A stretch of DNA of 64,000 nt from Vitellaria paradoxa. Taxonomy: Eukaryota; Streptophyta; Magnoliopsida; Ericales; Sapotaceae. A program made the position numbers and the translations under genes. Below are positions 56,770-64,000 of the stretch, piece after piece. Below the pieces are notes generated by a model, which ran no database searches, was not told the origin of the DNA, and saw only the letters and a list, made by a program, of their open reading frames with translations. Positions within the stretch are counted from its first letter, which is position 1. The number at the start of each line of letters is the position of its first letter. The stretch is taken from NCBI GenBank assembly GCA_019916065.1, contig CM034233.1:45920673-45984672 (forward strand), written 5' to 3'.

Positions 56770-56972
56770 TTAGTCTCAACCTAGTTGGGCCGGTTACATA
56801 AATTCTCTTTATTCATTTATTTCTTGTCATTGGTACGTTTTTTTATAAGGCTATAAATTAGGTCTTCCTTACCAATTCCTGTCCATATAATCTTAGATCT
56901 ATCATTTGTTCTCTTTGCCCCTTCAATATCTTCTTATTTATTTACCAGGAAAAAAAAATAAAAAAAAAATTG

Positions 56973-57149
56973 TGCTTTCTTGAACCTACATGGGTGGCCT
57001 AGTCGTAAATCTCTAGGATGAATCATAAAGGCTGAGATCATGGGTTGGACTCTTTCTAGCTCTTCCTGTTTGTGCCTATTATGTGCGTTGGGGTTCACCC
57101 AACCCATACATAGGATGAGGGGTGTGATTCCTTTGTATTGAAAAAAAAC
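56973..57149 (+). mobile_element. SINE-like element in UVR8 intron 2
   Basis: An A-box-like 'tgggtggcctagtcgtaaat' and B-box-like 'gggttggactc' are about 50 bp apart. The element ends in an A-rich tail, and the A-rich direct repeat 'aaaaaaattg' occurs at both edges (56963-56972, 57150-57159). The repeat is low-complexity, so boundaries are tentative. Confidence 0.55.
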
Positions 57150-57433
57150 AAAAAAATTGCTGGTGTTGAAGTTATATTTCTTATGTAAGGTTATGACAGA
57201 GGTGTTATGAACATTTAGGTTATCTAAGTATACCAGGCATCTGGTTAATTTATTGTTTATGGTTCAATTGCTACTTCACGGGTCATTGGGCATATGAATT
57301 AACTAAATCACAAGGCATGCTATAATTCATTATTGCTTTTCATATAAAAATTGTTCTCCCCTGTGATTATCTCGGTGTGAGCTCTATATGCTATTTGACA
57401 ACATCACTATTTTTTCTTCTTCTAATTTTTCAG

Positions 57434-57580
57434 GGGTGATTTTGGGAGGTTGGGTCATGGAAATTCTAGTGACTTGTTTACTCCTCAGCCAATTGAAGCA
57501 TTGCAGGGTCTACGGGTGAAGCAAATTGCTTGTGGAGACAGCCACTGCTTAGCGGTGACTGTGGATGGCGAGCTGTATAG
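57434..57580 (+). CDS. UVR8: UVR8-type photoreceptor, exon 3
   Basis: After acceptor TTTTTCAG the exon completes Trp97 and continues GDFGRLGHGNSSDLFTPQPI, then VKQIACGDSHCLAVTVDGEL, a further RCC1 repeat matching UVR8. Asp99 and Asp110 correspond by alignment to Asp96 and Asp107 of Arabidopsis, which take part in dimer salt bridges. It ends with AG in phase 2 at a GTTGGT donor (57581), the position where UVR8 continues with a SWGRN segment. That next exon, the blades with GWRHT motifs, the UV-B-sensing tryptophans and the COP1-binding C-terminus are not found before 64000. Confidence 0.94.
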
Positions 57581-57838
57581 GTTGGTAGCCATATGTATTC
57601 TTTGTTTTGTATTTTCTATTGCTGTACTTGACCCTTTATTTCTATTCCCTTAAATCTAATGCAGCTTCTGTTCTGGTTCAATTCAAAATTAGTTGGTTCA
57701 ACACCTAGGCAATCTTCTTCTTCTTCTTTTTTTCCCCCCCCCCTGTTCTTTTCTTTTTTTTTTTTTTAATTTCTTTTCTTGTTGGAGGTAATAGAAAACT
57801 AAGCTTTAATGCAACAAAGTAAAAAACTGAGTGACTTG

Positions 57839-58399
57839 TGTCACAACCCGCGATGTCATCACCTACTTGGCGTCTCATGGATGCCTACATGGCTATAGTA
57901 AGATGGCATTGTTCCGGAATTTTCTAAAAAACTCTAAGCCATGCTAGGCTAACCTTGTATATTCTAGAACTTTCTTGTACATTCTAGGCAACTCTTGTAA
58001 ATATGCTAGATGATTGTAGAGAATTCTAGAATATGTAGGAAAGCTTCCTTTGGAAATACATCATGTAAATATCTTAGATATTTTAGTGGAAGATTCTAGA
58101 ATCTTAACCTCCACCATTGGATCGAATAAATCTTCCATCGTCCATTGAGGAGGTGGGATAAATAGTGGTTCACCCCCTCATTTGTAAGCATCCAAGTTTG
58201 AGTGAAGTAAAGCACTCTCCAAGTCTCTTGTGAATTCTCTCTTTTGCTCTCTTAAAGTGTATTTTCTGCATAACTTTTTGTGAGGTTTGTGAGAGCTCTT
58301 AGCTTCCTAGCAAGAGTAGGCTGACTTTGCACTTTAACAAAAGGTTAAAGTGTCTTAAGTGTCACACGGGTCAAGGCATGAAATTGTAAGCCTGTGACA
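57839..58399 (+). repeat. Ty3/gypsy-type LTR in UVR8 intron 3
   Basis: 561 bp with inverted termini TGTCACA...TGTGACA. It is followed by one base and then TTGGTATTAGAGCC (58401-58414), one mismatch from the initiator methionine tRNA primer site. It therefore acts as a 5' LTR. No partner LTR is in the window. 57581-57838 before it is plain intron with T- and C-runs. Confidence 0.88.
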
Positions 58400-58435
58400 G
58401 TTGGTATTAGAGCCAAAGTTACGTAGGGACGTGAC

Positions 58436-58813
58436 ATGGCAATGGCAACAGATTCGGACGTCATCAACATGGGTATGGAGCAAACCAAGGAGCGAAATCC
58501 TAGTGGTGGCAAAGGTCGGAAAGATAAATCAAGGGACGTGATGACCACGTTCGAGGCCAGGCTTGCTGAAATGGAGCTTGCCATGGCAGATAGTCGGGAC
58601 AAGTTTGAGGAGCTGGATCAAAGCATTGAGGGATTAGAAGGGGGAATGTCGAGCTCCGAGGGGAGATGCGGGCGGCTCTCAACTCTATCGTCGATGAGTT
58701 GAAGAAGTATATCAACTTCAAGTGTGACATGGTTCAAGCCAAACTTGCCGCCGTAAAGGAGGAAATGAAGGAGATGAAGGGAGAAGTCTCCTTATGCAAG
58801 GTTGCGGTGGCCT
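58436..58813 (+). pseudogene. gag N-terminal stub of the gypsy element
   Basis: Begins MAMATDSDVINMGMEQTKER and continues with a coiled-coil-like stretch (TFEARLAEMELAMADSRDKF), then after a frameshift near 58650 with IVDELKKYINFKCDMVQAK and EEMKEMKGEVSLCKVAVA. This is the usual N-terminus of plant chromovirus-type gag. It is cut at about 58814, where copia sequence on the same strand begins. Confidence 0.75.
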
Positions 58814-58814
58814 A

Positions 58815-59612
58815 AGGTGCATTCTCCTTATGCTGGACCTATATTCAAAAATTCACACTCAATGATACAAACCCAATTTCAAACCAACATTCAAATCCTT
58901 AGAATTGATAATGGGAAAGAGTATTTTCACTCTATCCTTGGAAGCTATCTTCTTGACAAGGAGATTGTCCATCGAACTTCTTGCACAAACATCCCTCGAC
59001 AAAATGGGATAGCTGAGAGAAAAAATTGTCATCTCTTTAAAGTAGCTCGTTCTATTATGTTCGCTAGTGATGTACCCAAACACTTCTAGGAAGAGGGTAT
59101 TCTTACTGTTGCCTATCTAACAAACAAAATGCCATCAAAAGTTCTAAAGTTCCAAACTCCTCACCATATCCTTAATCAATTCTTCCTAATCCAAACTTAC
59201 CTCAACCTTGCCTTTAAAGGGGTTTGGTTGCACATCATTTGTACATATACCACCTCACCAAAGGATGAAATTGGATCCTAAAGCTCTCAAATGTCTTTTC
59301 CTTGGTTATTCCTCTCACGAAAAGGGCTACAAGTTTTATTCTCCATCTACTCGAAAATTCTACAACACTATGGATGTCACCTTCCTTGAACATCAATCCT
59401 TCTACACCAAGCCTAATATTCAGGGGGAGAATTATCCTACTATTCAAATGGAATATCAAGCTGGGCAGACTCCATACTCAAGTAACAGTGCCACTCAACC
59501 TATTATATCCATCCTACTTGAAACATTAGTTATAAACACCTTGACCCAAACAACACTCAACCCATACCTCAAGAGGAACCAGAAGGGAAATTCAAAGGGA
59601 TTGTATACTTAA
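58815..59612 (+). pseudogene. Integrase fragment of copia element 4
   Basis: Contains LRIDNGKEYFHSILGSYL (a catalytic Asp), then PRQNGIAERKNCHLFKVARS (catalytic Glu). After stops it continues LKGFGCTSFVHIPPHQRMKL and a KALKCLFLGYSSHEKGYKFY block, matching copia integrase in other elements here. The zinc-binding domain is missing. Confidence 0.85.
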
Positions 59613-59639
59613 GGAAACATAGGCCCCCAGAGGAAATAT

Positions 59640-61398
59640 ATCACTTCACAGATTTTGAGCAAAACCAAGAGTCACCCTCAAAGTCAGATTCAACTTCTTA
59701 AGGTAACACTAATCATTTTTCTGGAGATAACCTTGATTTACCTATTGCTAAAAGAAAAGGTGTTAGGTTCTGCACTCAAAATCCTATTCCTAATTTTGTG
59801 ACAGATGAGAAGTTGTCACCTTCCTACAAGGCTTTTACCTCAAGCTTGACAGATATTGCTATCCCTCAATACATACAAGAGGCTATGAGACATCTTAATT
59901 GGAAGAAAGCAGTCTAAGAAGAAATTTGGGCTCTTGAGAAGAATGGAACTTGAGTACTTACAGAACTCCCTGATGGAAAGCTACCAGTGGGATATAAATG
60001 GATCTTCGATGTAAAGTACATGGAAGGCGGGAATATTGATAGATATAAGGCTAGACTTGTGGCAAAGGGATTCATTCAGACTTATGGGATTAACTACCAA
60101 GAAACCTTTGCGCCAATTGCAAAGCTAAACACTGTCCGAGTTCTCTTATCCTAGCTGCCAACTTAGATTGGCCCCTCCACCAACTTGACATCAAGAATGC
60201 CTTCCTTAATGGTGACTTAGAAGGTGAGGTATATATGGAAATCCCTTCTGGCCTTGAAAACTCTAGCAACAGTAATTATGTGTGCGGATAAAAGAAATCT
60301 ATGTATAGCCTTAAACAATCTCTTAGGGTCTGGTTTGCAAGATTCACCATAGCAATCAAGAAGTATAGGTATAGTCAAGGGCAATTAGATCACACCTTGT
60401 TCATAAAAAAGTCTGCTGAAGGTATAATTGCTATACTCATTGTTTATGTGGGTGACATTATATTAACTAATGATAGTGAGGAAGAGATAAATTATTTGAA
60501 GAGTATTTTGGCAAGGGAATCTGAGACCAAGGACTTAGGTGCTCTAAAGTACTTCCTTGGAATAGAAATAGCTAGATCCAGAACTGGCATCTTTATATCC
60601 CAAAGGAAATATACACTTGATCTTCTCAAAGAAACAGGCATGCTTAGCTGCAAACCAGTTGACACTCCATGGACTCTTCCAATAAACCTAATATGAATTA
60701 AGGAGCCACACCTACTGATAAGGAAAGATATCAACGACTGGTGGGAAATTAATTTATTTGTCATACATAAGAACAGATATTAGCTTCCTTGTAAGTACTG
60801 TTAGTCAGTTCATGAATGATCCAATCATTGAGCAACTCAAAGCTGTTTACAGAATACTAAGATACCTGAAAAAGGATTCTAGACTATTTTTCAAAAGGGG
60901 AGATAACCGAGGTATAGAAGTCTACGCTAATGCTGATTGGACAGGATCTTTGACTGATAGAAGATCTACCCCAGGCTATTGTACTTACATATGGGAAATC
61001 TTGTGACATGGAGAAGTAAAAAACAGTCAGTCGTGGCTAAAAACAGTGCTAAAGCAGAGTTTAGAGCTATGGCATATGGAATATGTGAGGGAATGTGGCT
61101 AAAAAACTCCTTGATGAATTAAGGATTTCCTTTAATGATCTTATAAAAATAAAGTATGACAATCAAGCTGCAATTAGAATTGCAAAAAACGTAGTTCATT
61201 ATGACAGGACCAAGCATATAGAGATTGATCGACACTTCATTAAGGAAAAAATTGACTCGGAAGTTGTCCATTTGAAATATACTCCTTCAACTCAACAGAT
61301 TGCAGACATCTTCACTAAGGCTCTCAACTGTAATCAATTCATTTTTCTCCTCTCCAAGCTGGGAATGGCAAGCATATACTGTCCAGCTTGAGGGGGAG
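59640..61398 (+). pseudogene. RT and RNase H of copia element 4
   Basis: RT starts near 59880 with [20 protein letters not shown] and [20 protein letters not shown]. The active-site box at about 60443 reads LIVYVGDIILTNDSEE, with Gly replacing the first catalytic Asp of YVDD. RNase H follows (EVYANADWTGSLTDRRSTPG near 60920, then KYDNQAAIRIAKNVVHYDRT near 61150). Multiple stops and frameshifts. Inactive. Confidence 0.88.
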
Positions 61399-61656
61399 TG
61401 CGGGATTTTGTGATTATTGTAAATAGTTATTTTCTTAGATAGTTTCCTTAATTTGTGTATCGGCATTCATGACTGAGATTGATATGTTATCATATCTCGA
61501 TGATCTTAGCTGGTTTGTTTCCTAGTTTATTAGAATTCCTAGTTTACTAGGAGAGCTTGGCTCACTAATTTGAAGCTACCTCTCCTATGTATACATGTAT
61601 TGTTTTGGTCATAATATATAGAAAAACGTTTTGGTATTTCTCCATGAAATTTCTCA
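61399..61656 (+). repeat. 3' LTR of copia element 4
   Basis: Starts right after the polypurine tract with 'tgcgggattttg' and ends near 'aaatttctca'. The partner LTR is absent. The 3' edge is set by the resumption of gypsy RNase H reading frame on the opposite strand. Confidence 0.75.
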
Positions 61657-62850
61657 GTGTCAAACACTCTCAAGGCCACAGACCACTTTGCCATCCTCCT
61701 AGTAATGTATGCTCTTTTCAACAGTTGGCCAATTGGTTGATTAGTGACCACTTGGATAATGTGAGCACAAAAATAATGGGTCAGCTTTCTTGATGCTACT
61801 ACTAATGCCAAGGTAAACTTTTCCAGGGGTAGATATTTGCTTTCTACCCCCCATAGTGTTTTGCTTGCGTAGTAGATGGGTTTTGCTTTCCATCTTCTTC
61901 CTTTAATAGCACAGCGCTGATTGCTTGATTCGGGATTGCCAAATAGTGCTGATTGCTTGATCTGAGATTGCCAAATAGAGTTGAAGAAAGTCCCCTGGCT
62001 AGGGAGTTGATAAAATAGGGGCAACATCTAATGTTCCTTTAGTTTCTCTATTACCCGATCAGCTTCTTCATTGCATACCATCTTGTTTGTCCTTTTCAAT
62101 GACTTAAAGAATAGTCGGCACTTATCTGAGGCACAGTTGAATATCTTAGTGACCAACCATTGGTAGGTTGCTCTAGCATTTTTAAGACCAAAGGGCATCA
62201 CTTTATAGCAGTAAATTCCCCTCAAAGAATTGAACGAAGTTTTCTCCTTATCTAGTTTGTATATTGGGAGCTAGTGATATTCTCGGTAAGCATTCAAGAA
62301 ACACGTCCTTGCACTTCTAGCAGTTGAGTCCACAAGTTGATGAATCCTGGGAAGTGGGAATAGATATTTGGGGCAAGTTTTGTTTAGGTCTGTATAATGA
62401 ACATAGACCTTGCACTTCTCATTCTTCTTATTCACTACTACTGTGTTAGCTAGCCACTCATGGTATGACACCTCCTGAATGTTTTTAGCCTCAAGCAATC
62501 TGCCGACCTCCTCTATGATAGCATCTGCATGTTGTAGAGCAGATCTCTTTGCTTTCTGCACAATAGGCTTCATCCTTGGATTTATATTCAGTTTATGATT
62601 CATAACATCTGGGTGAATGCCTGGCATTTTCTTGGGAGTCCAGGCAAAAGTGCTAGTGTTCTTGAGCAGCATTTTAGTTAGCTCAAGCTTCTCTATGGCT
62701 TGCAAGTTGGACCCAATTAAGAAGTATTTGTCATCCTCGACTGGGCTAGCTTGGACCTTCTTCCGCTGCTCCACTGCTGTTTTCTTTGGGTCACCTCGAA
62801 CGTCATCGATCTTCGGGGTGTTCTCTGGCATCTTTGTTAACCTTACCTAC
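61657..62850 (-). pseudogene. RT and RNase H of Tat-like element 3, palm deleted
   Basis: 62831-62271 encodes the RT fingers (FAWTPKKMPGIHPDVMNHKL, then HEWLANTVVVNKKNEKCKVY). 62225-62028 encodes YKVMPFGLKNARATYQWLVT and KIF, and then passes directly to CASDKCRLFFKSLK, a sequence normally found well after the YVDD box. The RT active site has thus been removed by an internal deletion near 62130. 62027-61657 encodes RNase H (KPIYYASKTLWGVESKYLPL, then RKLTHYFCAHIIQVVTNQPI). Confidence 0.87.
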
Positions 62851-62859
62851 CTAGGTAAA

Positions 62860-63260
62860 GTTTTAGGCTTTAAAGCAGTAGTGAAGCACTTCCTCGATAT
62901 ATCCTGGTTCCGTTGAATCCCTATGACTTCATTCTCATAAGGGAATTTAAGAACTTGGTGATAAGTAAAGGGGATTGCCTTCAGTATGTGAATCTATGAT
63001 CTCCTTACAACAGCGTTGTAGAAAGAAGGCACATCCACGACAGTAAATTCTACCTCATACTTTGTTGGATAAGCCTGCACTAGAATGATAACTCTCCCTA
63101 GGGGTCAAACTGGGGTAGAATTGAAACCGATTAATGGACAATCAGTTGGCTCCAAGTCTTCTTTGGTCAATCCGAGCTTCTTGAATAGGCTTAGAAACGT
63201 CACATTAGTTGAACTCCCAGCATCAACCAGGATCCTCTTCACATCTGATTGAAACACTTT
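62860..63260 (-). pseudogene. Protease of Tat-like element 3
   Basis: The minus strand near 63240-63200 reads RILVDAGSSTNVTFLSLFKK; the catalytic DSG/DTG is DAG here. It continues EDLEPTDCPLIGFNSTPV, then AYPTKYEVEFTVVDVPSFYN, the usual protease-to-RT linker. Stops are present. Confidence 0.85.
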
Positions 63261-64000
63261 CAGAGTGACCGCCAGTGCATCATTATGTGGATGTTGCGCA
63301 CCACGGCTTTTGTCTTCAAAGAATGAAATGCCGTGAGCATCTTCTTGCTTGGGTCACTTGCTTGGGTGTTGGCAACCTTCAACTCTTCTCTAGCTTGACC
63401 AACACTTTGTCCATCTGCTCGCGGATAGGCAAATATGCCTTGGGTGTGATTCTCCATAGGAATAGCATGGATGACTGGTGGTCTCTACACATCTCTTCTT
63501 GGTCGTCTTATTAGTCGAGATTCTGCCTCTTCAACATCCTCTATCTCTTCCACTTCTTCTCTTCTTCGCCTCTGATCGCCCCTTGGAGCTCGAGGCTGAT
63601 CAACTTCTACCTTGTCTTTGCCTCATCAATGTACTATTTCAAGTGGCCCTTCTTCACTAAGTCTTCTAGGAAGTACTGTAGGGATCTACAACTTCCTGTA
63701 CGGTGCCTCGTCTCGGTGATATTGACAGTAGTCTTTGCTCTGACTCTTTTTTGGATACTTCGGTATCTTCCTCGACTACTTGAAATATGGTTCATCTTTG
63801 ACCCTGGGGAGGATTTTGAAGATCAGCTCCTTGAAGACTATATTAATGGCTTCAAAGATTGACTTTTTATCCTCCAACTCAACATCTCCTCCCCGCCTTC
63901 TTTCCTTCTTTGACCTAAAGGACTTTGAATCCCTCTGGTCAGCAGGTCTCGTTTCATCTTCCACATTTGCGTACTTTTCTATCCGACACATAAGTTAGGA
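63261..64000 (-). pseudogene. gag C-terminal part of Tat-like element 3
   Basis: Runs from the window edge with FKELIFKILPRVKDEPYFK near 63790, a knuckle remnant KYCQYHRDEAPYRKL near 63690, and a Glu/Arg-rich segment (RRRREEVEEIEDVEEAES) near 63545. It ends before the protease box. Interrupted by stops. The gag N-terminus lies outside the window. Confidence 0.8.

Larger units (their letters stand above)
36982..57433 (+). other. UVR8 intron 2 (20.45 kb) filled with nested transposons
   Basis: Bounded by GTATGT at 36982 and TAATTTTTCAG ending at 57433. The frame is restored exactly: TG from exon 2 plus G from exon 3 make the Trp codon. Inside are a deleted copia element, Tat copy 2 with further insertions, a SINE-like element and a family A MITE. 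36982-37477 and 56408-56630 are plain intron sequence, apart from a CT microsatellite at 56501-56530 and direct repeats of 'ttcatgaattagggtt' type near 37410 and 37460. Confidence 0.9.
58815..61656 (+). mobile_element. Copia element 4, 5'-truncated
   Basis: Starts abruptly within integrase and runs through RT and RNase H to a polypurine tract (cttgagggggag) and a 258-bp LTR at 61399-61656 (TGCGGG...TTCTCA). There is no 5' LTR, gag or protease. The left junction is with a gypsy gag stub and the right junction with a gypsy RNase H, so both sides are composite. Confidence 0.85.
61657..64000 (-). mobile_element. Tat-like Ty3/gypsy element 3, partial, runs off the window
   Basis: On the minus strand from the right edge: gag C-terminus, protease, RT, RNase H, then truncation at the copia 4 LTR. 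No LTR is seen. RT wording (VHYTDLNKTCPKYLFPLPRI) places it with Tat-type elements, but it is clearly diverged from copies 1 and 2. Confidence 0.85.

Noticed and set aside
57581..57653. Open frame continuing past UVR8 exon 3
   Set aside because: Sequence after the GTTGGT donor is hydrophobic read-through and does not fit the RCC1 repeat.

Overview
This window looks like nuclear DNA of a flowering plant, probably a eudicot. It is AT-rich and almost gene-free. It is packed with plant-type LTR retrotransposons (Ty3/gypsy Tat lineage and Ty1/copia), tRNA-derived SINEs, an RTE-type LINE tail, MITEs and a dead PIF/Harbinger transposase. I recognise one host gene: the 5' part of a UVR8-type UV-B photoreceptor (an RCC1-repeat beta-propeller) on the + strand. 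Its exons are at 34091-34193, 36795-36981 and 57434-57580. They encode residues 1-145 of a protein that is normally about 440 residues. The remaining exons are not in the window, so they lie to the right of 64000 or are lost.

Layout, left to right. 1-3248: AT-rich DNA with imperfect repeats and a 427-bp tandem duplication. 3249-12833: a degenerate Tat-lineage Ty3/gypsy element on the - strand with both LTRs, a 5-bp target duplication, and a + strand antisense ORF with a Transposase_28-like domain. 12839-18780: degenerate repeats, a dead PIF/Harbinger transposase and an LTR-like tract. 18781-25570: mostly non-coding, with a 20-bp GC-rich minisatellite, a Transposase_32-like ORF remnant (-) and a 0.5-kb terminal-inverted-repeat element. 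25574-30229: two probable chromovirus-type LTR fragments, one with a 306-bp tandem duplication. 30657-30799: a SINE with a 13-bp target duplication. 32500-36000: a dense cluster of small MITE-like elements around the UVR8 promoter and intron 1.

UVR8 intron 2 (36982-57433, 20.45 kb) holds a nest of elements: a deleted copia carrying an hAT-type MITE; a second Tat element (41531-56407) containing a 3'-terminal copia piece, a 1.8-kb short LTR element with its own ORF, and a complete copia element (49271-55070); and an RTE LINE tail inside that copia. After exon 3, intron 3 runs into a gypsy LTR plus gag stub, a 5'-truncated copia (+) and a third Tat-like element (-) that leaves the window.

All transposon ORFs are broken by stops, frameshifts or lost catalytic residues. 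The LTR pairs show the order of events: the LTRs of the complete copia differ at roughly 16 positions over about 275 bp by eye, whereas those of the surrounding Tat element are clearly more diverged. I found no operon, no CRISPR array and no convincing RNA gene other than SINE-derived sequence.
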